Shown here one piece after another: positions 30,715 through 41,290 of a stretch of 64,000 nt of DNA. Positions within the stretch are counted from its first letter, which is position 1, and every line of letters begins with the position of its first letter. The notes beneath the pieces are model-generated. The model did no database searches, was not told where the DNA came from, and was given only the letters and a program-made list of their open reading frames with translations. Position numbers and translations under genes: made by a program. Source of the DNA: Teratosphaeria epicoccoides (taxonomy: Eukaryota > Ascomycota > Dothideomycetes > Mycosphaerellales > Teratosphaeriaceae); assembly GCA_021401465.1 (NCBI GenBank), contig JADDMT010000015.1, positions 310,001 to 374,000 on the forward strand, written 5' to 3'.

Positions 30715-32277
30715 CTACTTCTTCTGCAGCAAGCTGTGCCCACCCATCTCTTCCGGCTGCTCGATCCCCATGGCCGCCAACACAGTCGGTGCAACATCGC
30801 CGAGCACACCGTCTTGCTTCTTCAGACTCCAGCCCTGCGGTGCGTTTGCCATGACAAACGGCACTTTATTCGTGGTATGGGAAGTCTTCGGCGTCTTCTC
30901 CGGCGTCAACATCTCCTCAGCATTCCCGTGATCGGAAGTGACAAAGAGAATGTAACCCTGCTCTTTGCAAGCCTCGAGAACCTTTCCGATTGCCGCGTCC
31001 GTCTCCGTGACACCCTCCACCGCAGCTTCGTACACACCGGTGTGTCCAACCATATCTGGCGGAGCAAAGTTGTTCATCACAAACTCGTACTTGCCCTCCT
31101 TGATTCGTTCTGCCATCTTCTCTGCGACACCCATCGCGCTCATCTTGGGCTGCTTGTCGTATGTCGCGACTCTGGGGCTGGGGATCATATCTCGGTCTTC
31201 GCCTTCGAATTGAATCTCCCGGCCGCCGTTGAAGAAGAATGTCACGTGTGCATACTTCTCAGTCTCTGCGATGTGAGATTGCTTGGCGCCCTTTTTCGCC
31301 AACCAGTCGGCAAGCACATTGTCCATGACCTGTGGCGCGAATGCAATAGGGAAGTTGAAGTCAGTCTTGTATCGAGTCATGGTCGTGATAGCGATGTTCC
31401 GCGGGTATGGGAAGTCCGGCTTCGGACTACGGTCTTGGTCGCCGAGGAGCTGAGTAACTTCGCGCACACGGTCGGAGCGGTAGTTGAAGAAGAACAGCGT
31501 GTCGTCGTCCGTCACACGGGCTTCCTGGCCGTTGACAATAATGGGCTTCAAAAACTCGTCTGTCTCACCTCCATCGTAGCGTTCCTGTATCTTCTTGACT
31601 GGGTCGTCGGTCTCCTCACCCTCACCGGTGACGATGCCTTTCATCCCAATCTCGACACGGTCCCAGCGCTTGTCTCTGTCCATGACAAAGTAGCGGCCGA
31701 CGACTGTAGCAACTTTGCCGATGCCTTGCTCTTTGCAAAACGCCAAGAGGTCTTCCATATGTCCCTTCCCACTCTTCGGGTCTGTGTCACGGCCATCACC
31801 AAAGAAGTGGATGAAGACATGCGGTACACCGATCTCTTTCGCGACCTTGAGCAGTGCCTTCAGGTGGTTGATATGGCTGTGAACACCGCCATCGCTGACC
31901 AGACCCAGCAAGTGAAGTCTGCCATTGCCCTCCTTTGCCCGCATGAAGCTCTTGACGATGTTGTCGACCTTGTTTAACTCACCCTTCTTGATCGTTTGGT
32001 CAATGCGAACGACGTCTTGCCAGACCACGCGCCCTGCGCCAATGTTCAAGTGGCCGACCTCGCTGTTGCCCATGAGACCCTCGGGCAGGCCGACGGCGAG
32101 TGAGGAGGCTTCGAGCTCGGTATATCCTTGTGCGATCTTGCTGCCGTCCTTGGCCATTTCGTCCATGACCGGCGTCTTCGCGTTGAGGATGGCATTGCCG
32201 TCTGGCGGGCTGTGCTCGGAGGGGATGCCCCATCCGTCGATGCAGATGAGGGCGACTTTGTGGTCGACCCTGACCAT
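30715..32277 (-). CDS. gpmI: 2,3-bisphosphoglycerate-independent phosphoglycerate mutase
   Basis: An intronless 520-residue enzyme of the alkaline phosphatase superfamily that converts 3- to 2-phosphoglycerate in glycolysis using two manganese ions. Metal and catalytic landmarks are ICIDGWG (Asp14), the nucleophile serine in GLMGNSEVGHLNIGAGR, HVFIHFFGDGRDTDP, GRYFVMDRDKRWDR, the C-terminal DMVGHTGVYEAAVE and TSDHGNAEEM. The length and motif order are normal for the family. Filamentous ascomycetes and plants use this form, while budding yeast uses the unrelated cofactor-dependent enzyme. It is divergent from med9, with 369 bases between starts. Confidence 0.96.
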   Translation of the reverse strand: MVRVDHKVALICIDGWGIPSEHSPPDGNAILNAKTPVMDEMAKDGSKIAQGYTELEASSLAVGLPEGLMGNSEVGHLNIGAGRVVWQDVVRIDQTIKKGELNKVDNIVKSFMRAKEGNGRLHLLGLVSDGGVHSHINHLKALLKVAKEIGVPHVFIHFFGDGRDTDPKSGKGHMEDLLAFCKEQGIGKVATVVGRYFVMDRDKRWDRVEIGMKGIVTGEGEETDDPVKKIQERYDGGETDEFLKPIIVNGQEARVTDDDTLFFFNYRSDRVREVTQLLGDQDRSPKPDFPYPRNIAITTMTRYKTDFNFPIAFAPQVMDNVLADWLAKKGAKQSHIAETEKYAHVTFFFNGGREIQFEGEDRDMIPSPRVATYDKQPKMSAMGVAEKMAERIKEGKYEFVMNNFAPPDMVGHTGVYEAAVEGVTETDAAIGKVLEACKEQGYILFVTSDHGNAEEMLTPEKTPKTSHTTNKVPFVMANAPQGWSLKKQDGVLGDVAPTVLAAMGIEQPEEMGGHSLLQKK

Positions 32278-32646
32278 TGTGCCCGCTGATCTGAATTCCT
32301 GGGTGTCAAGGCGGTAGTATGAAACGGGAGATCGAGGTGTGGATATAGTGTGTGAGTGTGCAGCGGATCGTTGATCGCGCGAAAGAATTGTTGACCCCCA
32401 CGGAGGGGCATGGCCATCGTGGTACAGAGATCGGTGAGGGGATTCACGCCCAGGAACGGAGAAATCGAGAAAGTCAAGTTGCGTTTGCTTCTTTTGTAAT
32501 CATGACCATCAATGTGCTTGCCCACGGCATGTGAATGAGCCTACGTATATGTATGTACTCGAGACCTGCACGCAAGAAATGATTGCTTTGAGACTTACCC
32601 GTCAACCATCCAGACCGAGCAAACGTGGACAGACACCGACGGCAAG
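32278..32646. promoter_or_regulatory. Divergent promoter of phosphoglycerate mutase and med9
   Basis: 369 bases between two divergent start codons. No TATA box stands out. Confidence 0.45.
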
Positions 32647-33081
32647 ATGGCGCTGAAGCAATCGGCGACCCCTGAAGCCAACGCTGCAGCATCAGCTGCC
32701 CCTTCGGCCTCTCACTCAGACCAGCTCAATCTGCCCCCTCCCGAGCTCTTCGACATTCTCCCACAGCTGCATGAACTCCTCGCCCGCATCGACCATGCAG
32801 CGCCAGACGGCGAGCAGGAGAGCGATGACGATCTGGGCGCGCTGTACACCAACCAGTCGCCGCTGGACCCGAAAGACTTGCCCGCTGCCATCCTACCTCT
32901 GAAAGCACAGATGAGGAAGGCGATGAGAGAAGTCGAGAAGCTCCCGGACATGGATAGGACGGTGGAGGAGCAAGAGGAGGAGATTCAGGAGTTGGAGGAG
33001 AAGCTGAGGAAGCAGCAGGACATGAGTAGGAAGATGGGCGAGTTGGCGAGAGGGATGCTTGCGAGGTTGGGAAGTGGATGA
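32647..33081 (+). CDS. med9: Mediator complex subunit 9 (Med9/Cse2)
   Basis: A 144-residue intronless protein. An Ala/Ser-rich head is followed by LPPPELFDILPQLHELLARI, an acidic loop, DPKDLPAAILPLKAQMRKAM and a long glutamate-rich coiled coil (TVEEQEEEIQELEEKLRKQQ). This matches fungal Med9, a small subunit in the Mediator middle module that pairs by coiled coil with Med4/Med7-side subunits. Length is typical for filamentous fungi. Start ATG sits in the good context AAGATGG. Identification rests on overall layout since the family has no catalytic motif; another coiled-coil subunit is possible. Confidence 0.74.
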   Translation: MALKQSATPEANAAASAAPSASHSDQLNLPPPELFDILPQLHELLARIDHAAPDGEQESDDDLGALYTNQSPLDPKDLPAAILPLKAQMRKAMREVEKLPDMDRTVEEQEEEIQELEEKLRKQQDMSRKMGELARGMLARLGSG

Positions 33082-34461
33082 TTGAGGCGGATACGGAGAC
33101 CGCTTGAAGAGACAGACAGTACCTTCGAGGCATGTAGAGATCCTGTTCCCCAGAATCCATGCGACTCTGCTCCCACATCGCAAAAGCGGCCACCATGATC
33201 TACCACTCAAAGTGCCCCAGCATTGCCACCAAGCTGCTGTTCGTTTCTAAGGAGTGATGGCGTCGCGCGGGTTGCGCCAATGGATCTGGCGATCAGGGGT
33301 GTATCTAGCGATGATCATCCTCGGAAGATTTCTGCGGGCCAAAAGAGTCTTATGACGGTGGCAAGCAACTCAGCAGCTCTGCACAACGGCCCTCGGGATC
33401 GCGCGAATGGATCACGAGGCCCGGAATCCTCTGCAAGTGTTCAACAAGTGTAAGCCGGTCAACCAGGATCCACCATCAGTGTCAGAAGTCGGAAATGCAA
33501 TGTCCGCGCACGACAACTCATGTATCTGTAGAGGCCACGGCATGGACGTCGCGAAGATGCATGAAGACTGTTCATGGCGTGAGGAGCCAGTCGTGGCATC
33601 GCCGAAGCTGGAACAACACGTACATGAGCAAGGCCAGAGGTTACTAGGACGTACAAGCTTGGAACGCGCTATGATGAGTCTCGAGATTGAAGTTCCTTGA
33701 AGGGAACGTGGCATGTGTTTCGTCAATGCCGTGGTGCAAATAGAGGCTACACAGTCCGATATCGAGGTAACGTTTTGAGGAAAACTGAATCTTCGCGTCG
33801 TCATGCAGAGAATGCTTCCAGAACGCTGTGGCTCTCCATCTCACGCACTTTGACCGCTACAGCATCTGAATGAGATCTTTGACAAATGGTACCGGGCTGC
33901 GCCTCCCACGAGGCGCTCTAACTAGAAGAACGCAATCGCCCTGACCTGACTTTCCCAACGGCCACGAAACTTTGAAATCAAACCCTGACCGATCGATGGA
34001 CGGAACCACTGACGCTGTTTTACAAGCGAAGGCATCCCCATGAGATACGATAGCTCGTCTCCATTCATTCTGGAACGCAGCGCTCAGCTCCTCTGCGGTG
34101 GCGGGAAAATTCGCCTCAGGAAAACGACGGCCTGGATGGTGTTTTCTCGCGGATCACAGATACTGTGAAGCTGTTCAAAAGTGGGTTTCATACCCTTGGC
34201 ATTCGCTTTTTGAAAGAAGTCTCACGTCTAAAAGGGGGTAGGATGGCTGGTCTTGCTGGTGTGGCCGAAGTGATTGGTTGAGTTGACTCCCTCTTAGGAT
34301 GATGTGATGTGGTGAGCATGCGCGCTCGCTATGCTTGACTACTAGGCTGACTGACTGAGCTTTGAGGTATTATCTCTGACAAAATGCTTTTCCGTCCACT
34401 CGAGCTTCTGCATTCCGCATCATCGCCGAAACCGGTGGGAGTACCGCAAAGGCAGCCCCTC
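33082..34461. other. Intergenic region, nothing recognised
   Basis: About 1.4 kb. Open frames are short and none has family signatures or coherent splice sites. It is convergent at the right end with the TFB-like gene. No repeats of note. Confidence 0.5.
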
Positions 34462-36530
34462 TCACGCCGTGGGATCCTCCCCATGCTCGTCCCCGCGAGT
34501 CTCCATGTCCTCCACCTCTTCCATCCCTTCCGCCGCTAACTCCATCGCCAAAACACTAGGCTTGAACGGCCATTCCACCCACGCCCTCGCGAGACCCACA
34601 ATCATTTCCGGTGTCAACATCCTCACCCTCACATATCTCCTATGCTCCAACCGCCCCCCCTTCCTCGCGTCCGTGATCGCCGGAACCTCCGGAATTAAGT
34701 CCTGCGCCGCGTTCAATGCAATTTTATCCAATTGCGTCGCCAAAATCTCATTACGAGAACCGTATAGCAATTTAATTAGTGTTTGCGCGGTTTTGGTTCC
34801 TTCAAAGCTGGTAGCGAGGTCCGGAACGGAGAGGTCGAAGTGTTTTGGGTCGAGGTCGAGCAGCATGAAGCCTTTAGCCGGGTTTGGGGGGTAAATTTCG
34901 TCTGGTTGGATGCGTATGGGGGGGTAGGTGCGGGAGTAGTTGGCGAGGAGGGGTGGGGTGAGGTTAAATGAGGTTGTGAAATCGAGGGCGCGTGCGATTT
35001 GTTCGGCGAGGGAGCGAGAGGCTACGATGGTGTCGAGGGTGTTGTTGAGTTCGGCGTCCATGGATCTGATGTCGGCTTCCAGAGCCGGGAGCTTGGGCTT
35101 TTCTGACCCGGAGCAAGTCTCTTCTAGTTCTTTCAGGGTGGCTTCCAATTTTGTTATGCGGAGGTGCATGTCCAGGACTACGCCGGCGATACTGTCTCTT
35201 CCCTTGCTTGGTGCGGGGTTTCTTTTGACGTGCTCGCATATACTGATGCAGTGTGGGTATTCCATCGTTCGTTCGAGTTTCTTGGGCACCTTCCACATGC
35301 CTGAATTGGTGCGACCTGTGGCGATCAGCGCCTCTACAACCGAGAGGCGATCTTTATCTTCCTTGATCTTCTGTTGCAAGACTTCAATGCCACCTTCCCA
35401 AGGAGTCAAGGGATTGACGTCTAACTTTGGACGCTTTGCGTACTGTGGATTCAGCCAATCACGCGAGTCTGGCTTGGACATTCCAAGATCTTTCGCAGAC
35501 TCATGTATCCTTTTCTGACAGATAGCATCAATGACGGATAATGGTTTCTTGTGAAATTGCTTGCCCGTCATTTCATACATGGTTGAGGTCGAGACGGTGC
35601 CTGCGACCTCACTGATACTGGCTCCGAGGCCGTACGATGCATTCACACCATGGATGCTCAGGTCGGTAGCCGGGAAGACTGTTGATTTTTTCTCCTCGGA
35701 GAGCCACCAGAGCATGCGCACGGGTCCGCTCTGGTGAATGATTGTGTTCTCTGATGAGGCTCTGATCATTTGTAGCAATATCAGAAGAGAGTAGTCCATG
35801 GATGTGCTATTGGTGGCTCGATACTCACGAGCCAGATTGCCGACCAGAAGGACATCTTTATTCAGTAGTCTGATAGCGCACGTCAGAGGGTTTACGTTAT
35901 GATCGCCAGGCAAGTCTGCATTCAGCCTTCGTCACAGGCGCTGGTCATGCCATTCGACAAACGATACGATGTTGGGATGGCCACATGCTTCTAGAATAGA
36001 CTTGACTTACCTTCTTCGTGGATCGCCAACAGGATAAGCTGGAATGGAAGGCATCAAGTCCCTGTCTTTCATCACGGCATCATAGTTGGCCCAGTACTTC
36101 AAGGGATGTGCTCCGGGCAGTCGAGTCCATCGATATGCCGAGTCGGGCTGACTCAGCAAAGGTTTGATGAATGGCTCGTAGTATCTGTCATCGGGCTCCA
36201 TCAAAAGATGCCTTTTGGGCTGTAGATATTGGTGCAACTTGGTGGACCACAGGCAAGAGCCTGGGTGGACGTCGATGAGCGTGCATCCTTTGTGTTGATC
36301 CAAAGTAGGAGCCAAATAGCTAATCACATCATCTGTTCAGACGTCAGTTGCAACACCCCATGGTAGAAACAGTGTTTGATACCGCAAAGACTCTCGCTCA
36401 CTACCTCATGGCGGTTGCCAGTTGCTTCGCCATCGGGAATCTTGCCGCGCAGACCTGCGAGAGCTTTATTCAAAAGCCTTGTGACAGGGTAACGTGGATC
36501 CGGCTTGATCACTGATGTCGGTCCTCCCAT
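34462..36530 (-). CDS. Mitochondrial transcription factor B / rRNA dimethylase-like protein
   Basis: Three exons: 36530-36383, 36332-36011 and 35926-34462, with introns of 50 and 84 nt. The joins restore SESLC-DDVISYLAPTL and DPRRR-LNADLPGDHN and keep phase; 644 residues. Fungal TFB-type landmarks include VISYLAPTLDQHKGCTLIDV, HPGSCLWSTKLHQYLQPKRH and LLMEPDDRYYEPFIKPLL, then DVLLVGNLAREYR. These correspond to the Rossmann SAM-binding region of the Mtf1/KsgA family. A long C-terminal half with coiled coil (LEATLKELEETC) is specific to filamentous fungi. The predicted role is mitochondrial transcription initiation with the phage-type RNA polymerase. No clear targeting peptide follows the chosen ATG, so the true start may lie in an upstream exon. 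Confidence 0.74.
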
Positions 36531-36819
36531 CAGTGGTGTCGAGACGGGAGGATGTAATGTTGCTGGTTGCCATTACAAGGATTTTATCTGTGGCGTTGCG
36601 CCACAAGCACGGCCTCACGCTAGATAGCGTCGAGTCCCGAGTCCCAAGCACATCCAACATTGATTGATTAGGCAACGAAGTTCCCGACATTCATGTGCAT
36701 ATCGACGTGGTCCCCCGAAAGCAGAGCTGGATGAGAATGGCGATTGGTATGCCTGGAAGGCCGTAAAGACTCGAACTCACGACAGTCCTGGCACATAAAG
36801 TACGACTTCATCACCTACC

Positions 36820-38379
36820 ATGGCGCTGTCCAGACACCACGGAGCAGCGATGGACAGACCGCTCAGCGTTCAAGAAATCACAGCTCAAGCGGATGATTTC
36901 AAGTTCAGCATCTATCGGCCTTTCCAGCAATGGCTCAGGGCAGCCAAACTCCTTCTTACCGAGGCCTCAATATGCGAAGAAGACGGCAATTATCCGATGG
37001 CCTACCTTTATCTGTACCGGCATGCACAACTTGTATTGGATCGTCTGCCTCAGCATCCAGATTACAAGGATCCACGTTTCAGAGAGGACCTAGCTCAAGC
37101 CCGTAGAGCACTGCAGAGGAATATCCAGCGAATGGAGCACTTGAAGCCGAGGATCGATCAGCAGTTCGCACGTTACGCCAAGGCAGTGGAGAAGCGCAAC
37201 GCCGAGCGGCAACGCTTGCAGCAGCAGCAGGACGAGGATGCGAGAGACTTTGGCTTGCGACGACAATCGATATCATCAGATGATGAATATGGGAGCTCCA
37301 CGCAGTCATTGTTAGCGAACGAGCACCGTGAGCTAGCTGTCAACCTCGCGCATCAAGAGATCAGGAGACGCGATGTGCAGAGACAGTCTACGAAAGAAGC
37401 TGGCATTTCGCCTCGTACGGTGGCGAACAGGAGAAAAGGGTTTGTGGCGTCAAGTGATGAGGTGAGGCGTGAGACTGTGCAGGACGACGGCGTTAGGGAA
37501 GTAGGCAGGCATCTGTACGAAGGTGGATCGGCTAGGAGCAGCGCGCGGTCGTCAAACGACTCGTCGACGGCGAACGCGTATCACTACCCGACTGTGCCAG
37601 CTAGGGAGGCGAATATGGAGTGGAGACTGCCTGCGTTGCAACCTCAAGCTCGGCCAAGCGCGATGTCACCACCTCCGCTCCGGCCAGCGAAGGGGTCAAT
37701 CAGTCGTCCGGCCCCGCCTCCTGCTCTGCCACCAAAAGCGTTGACTTTCGCGAGCCCCAGTCCACCACCAGAGCAGGCCAACAAAGTGATCTTCAAGCCC
37801 GAGGCGTTCACAGAAGCTGGCGTACCGCTTCGCACCCTTCTACTACCCTCTGAACTCCGCACCACCTTTCTCAATCTCGCCCACCCAAACACGGCGCGCA
37901 ATTTGGAGACCTGCGGGATCCTTTGCGGGACTGCATTCTCTGGTGCGCTTTGCATCACCACTCTCGTCGTCCCAGACCAAAACGCCACATCTGACACGTG
38001 CGACACAACGGAGGCAGGCGACAACGATCTCTTCAACTACTGCGACGAGAACAATCTGCTCGTCTGTGGATGGATCCATACGCACCCGTCGCAATCTTGT
38101 TTCTTATCTTCGAGAGATCTGCATACGAGCTCAGGGTACCAAGTCATGCTGCCTGAGGCCATCGCAATCGTATGCGCCCCGAAACACACGCCGGATTATG
38201 GCATATTCCGCTTGACAGATCCGCCTGGGCTGCCGCACATTTTAGAGTGCACGCAGAAGGGTTTGTTTCACCCGCATGAGGAGCAGAGGCTATATACGGA
38301 TGCGGTGAGGCCGGGACATGTCATGCAGGATAGGAGACTCAATTTCGAGGTCGTGGACCTTAGGAAGGGAGGCGGGTGA
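36820..38379 (+). CDS. sst2: AMSH/Sst2-type JAMM deubiquitinase
   Basis: A 519-residue intronless protein. Residues 15 to 125 match the N-terminal USP8/AMSH dimerisation (MIT-like) domain: FKFSIYRPFQQWLRAAKLLL, NYPMAYLYLYRHAQLVLDRL. A disordered linker rich in Arg/Ser/Pro includes a proline cluster (APPPALPPK) that could bind SH3 domains. The C-terminal JAMM/MPN+ domain has the zinc site HTHPSQSCFLSSRDLHT at about 417 to 433 (His, His, Asp) with the upstream ETCGILCGT glutamate. Enzymes of this type cleave Lys63-linked ubiquitin chains at endosomes together with ESCRT-0. Start could also be the second ATG, ten codons on. Confidence 0.91.
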   Translation: MALSRHHGAAMDRPLSVQEITAQADDFKFSIYRPFQQWLRAAKLLLTEASICEEDGNYPMAYLYLYRHAQLVLDRLPQHPDYKDPRFREDLAQARRALQRNIQRMEHLKPRIDQQFARYAKAVEKRNAERQRLQQQQDEDARDFGLRRQSISSDDEYGSSTQSLLANEHRELAVNLAHQEIRRRDVQRQSTKEAGISPRTVANRRKGFVASSDEVRRETVQDDGVREVGRHLYEGGSARSSARSSNDSSTANAYHYPTVPAREANMEWRLPALQPQARPSAMSPPPLRPAKGSISRPAPPPALPPKALTFASPSPPPEQANKVIFKPEAFTEAGVPLRTLLLPSELRTTFLNLAHPNTARNLETCGILCGTAFSGALCITTLVVPDQNATSDTCDTTEAGDNDLFNYCDENNLLVCGWIHTHPSQSCFLSSRDLHTSSGYQVMLPEAIAIVCAPKHTPDYGIFRLTDPPGLPHILECTQKGLFHPHEEQRLYTDAVRPGHVMQDRRLNFEVVDLRKGGG

Positions 38380-40408
38380 AGGGCATGGGGTGGTGGCAAC
38401 ACACGTGTCGGCAAGTCATGCTTCGGAATGGGCCTTGGCTCGCGTCGGCGAGTGAGCATGCTCTCGACTACTCGTTTAGCTAGTGGTCGGCTCAGTCATC
38501 TGGACAATGCCACTGTGGTGGCTTCCCTCACTATGCGGGCAGCGCAGCCCGACATTTCGAAGAATTGAGGAAAAGATCCATGTCCGATAATGCGAGGATG
38601 GGTCGATGTTCGCTAGCCAAGCCAGATGTCACGAATGCTAATGTTTGGGCCCATTCCCTTATATCAGCCATGATTCCTGTTGGAGACGAACAAGTGGTCT
38701 GCCTGAACTGGCTTGAGTGAGGCATTGAATCGAGAATCGTTCCAGATCAAAGGGAGATGATCTGTGAGTTCTTCATGGCCCCGGCATTAAGGGGGGTACG
38801 CGCATTACTACGAGACAAACCCCTAATATTTGCCTCCAGCTGGCAGCACAGCTCAGCCTGAGAGTTATCCGTGGACCTCTTGCTGCAGCTTCAAGCGTAG
38901 GCTGAACAGCACAGCCTGATGGCATTGATCCGGCACCGGCTGTTATTCATGCCACTAAGCGTGCAGCCTTGGCGGCAGGGTACTGGAGGCATCGTTACTA
39001 GGGCAATCTCAGCCGCCGGAAATTGGTAGTGCTCGTTTCCGCGTGCAGTGGTCTTGATCTTTCGATGGGTCCTGAACACTCGTAAGTACCATGCCGCTGA
39101 GCTTGGCATCTGTTGCTGCGCCGAGATGATGAGAGCTACCTTGTTCACGGCGAGCCGTCCTTCGCAGTCGCTGCGATGTGCGACACGAGCGCCGCAAAGC
39201 TGTGTTCTCTAATAACGGCAAGCAACAACAGTCTCAATCTCATCGTAACAATGACATCCAGCCCATGGCGAGAAGCTTAAATGCACCTCAAACATGCTGA
39301 CGATTCACGCATCCATAGCAACTTCACCTGAGCCACGTACCGGGGATCAGTCAGAGGTTTGTACAACCTATTGGACTTCGCATAATCCTCGGATCAATGG
39401 TGGACTGGAGATACAAGGGCACTTACGATACACAGAACATCGTCTCAATCGCCTGCGCAGATAGTAGCATAGCCGGATATCAGCTACGTGGAAACCTCCG
39501 AACGAACATGTCTGCTCGCGTATACGGGCACGCTTTACGCCTTGAGCACAATCTCCGTTAGACTACCTTGAGCTTCTGGCTCTGGGGGAGAAAATGCGCA
39601 CAGGACACTCTTGATAACTCCCTTTCCCTCCTTGCATGGCTGTGTCCAACCATGTATGTAAAGTCAGCGCCATCTGCGCGAGCGCCCACGATGGTATGAG
39701 CGTCGCGGAGCTCGCTAGTAACGGGACCATGGAAAATCCAGCGGTCGGTATAGTCAAGGTGAACACAGTCCCTGCTTCGCCAGCTGCCACCTGGACATCC
39801 CGCGAGTCTGAGTTGCAGACCATGCCCCTTTTAGAGAAGTACAGGAGAAGTCTCTCGATCGACGCCATTTGGCGGCTCATCAGACAGATGTCGGTGATCA
39901 AGCAAGCTTTATAGAGTGGTTATGGCTGGACCTGGACACCCGACGAATGATGACTGCCAAACGTAATCAACATAATACGTTTGATGTTGTTATGCTCACT
40001 GAAGATGCTTTTTGGCTTTGAGCTGCAGTGAGTAAATGTCACCACTTCTTCATGCACGCAACGCCGAGCGGAAAGACAGCGTGAGTGTTTGGTAATGAAA
40101 TGGCACCCCCCGAGAGATGTCAATCTTGGCACGTAACGATAATCCTTCAGTCATCCTTGCATGGAATGGCAAGGCGCTGTACACACATATGCCATTGGGG
40201 AGAAAGAAAATCCCCATCGACGTAGAAAATGGTTCAAGTCGGGGCTTGATGGTCATATATTGTCTTCATGGTAATGGAGGTATCGCTTGCCGGTCCATCA
40301 CCTGTGCGCCACTCGAGAAGTTCATCGGTGATCGCATGGCGTAGCTCGGCATATCTGTAACGCCCTCCGATGCTTCATCGTGAATGTGTTATCCCAGAGG
40401 AGACTCGC
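38380..40408. other. Two-kilobase region without a supported gene
   Basis: Many stops in all frames, short open frames only, somewhat lower GC than the surroundings. I found no family signatures, tRNA or transposon ends. It may be decayed sequence or regulatory DNA downstream of sst2. Confidence 0.5.
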
Positions 40409-40832
40409 TCATGCGGCATCACGCTTGCCCTCCTTGACCTCCTTCTATTTAGGGTGTCAGCGTCCGCTGTCTCGCGGCCCATATCAGCCGGCCAAACGTA
40501 CCAAAGCCTTCATGGTGCCGTGCAGCGCATGTCTGTGGTTTCTCCTGAACTTGGGGTCGGTGCCCTTGAGCGAAGGGTATCTGTTGGTCTTGGGCTTCTT
40601 GATACTGCAGGTAACTTCCATCAGTAACTCTTCATCCACGATTCCTTATTGTACGCCATCTCTTTGGCAATACAACACCGGCATCAGGATCAGTGGTGCG
40701 CGAGTGGTTTGACATACCCGTTCCTGTGGGCCTTCTTCGACTGGTTGTGCTGAGACGAGTTCTTGGATTCTGCGCGACTGTTAGCACAGAAACCTAACAT
40801 TTCACGCCAGACATCAAGTACATACTGGCCAT
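40409..40832 (-). CDS. rpl29: 60S ribosomal protein L29 (eL29)
   Basis: Four small exons: 40832-40826 (7 nt), 40769-40718, 40604-40502 and 40444-40409. Introns are 56, 113 and 57 nt, all GT-AG, with a GTGCTAAC branch-like site in the first. They join in phase to 65 residues. The product reads MAKSKNSSQHNQSKKAHRNG, then IKKPKTNRYPSLKGTDPKFR and RNHRHALHGTMKAL, followed by a lysine-rich end. This is the eL29 protein of the large ribosomal subunit, of normal length. No single frame is open over more than about 35 codons here, so the gene is easily missed. Confidence 0.95.
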
Positions 40833-41290
40833 GGCGACTGCTCTGTGATGTCTATCGGCTTAATGTGGTCTGTCGTCGCTGTTCTCGTCAAATCTGTAGT
40901 GCGTGCACAGTTCATATTTAGCGTGTCCCCGCCAAGGAGCTCGGTCACTGGCTGCAAGTATACCCGAACTAATGGATGTCAAAATTCCGGACCACCTAGT
41001 TCAATTGTTCACAGATCTGCGGGGCCAATTTCATGTAATTTCTGAGGCAACACAATTCAGCAAGGTCACTGGTTCCCAGATTGCTATACACACTCGCATC
41101 GCCGCAAACAGCAATGCTTCACAGGCGCATCGTGAATTACAACGCAGCGAGTCACCAGTCATGGAGAAAAATGATGGTAAGCACATCAATCACGGCAATT
41201 GGCAGATAATTGCATGTCATGTGCTCTCGTATAGTCGCTTCTGCGACGCAGCCAACTATCCACCGATTTGACTATATCACACGCATCTAT
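40833..41290. other. Upstream region of rpl29
   Basis: 458 bases containing the rpl29 promoter and the 3-prime flank of the iminopeptidase gene. No other feature recognised. Confidence 0.5.

Noticed and set aside
36740..36800. T-arm-like sequence resembling a tRNA
   Set aside because: Only a GAGTTCGAGTC-like loop is present; acceptor and D-arm stems do not form.
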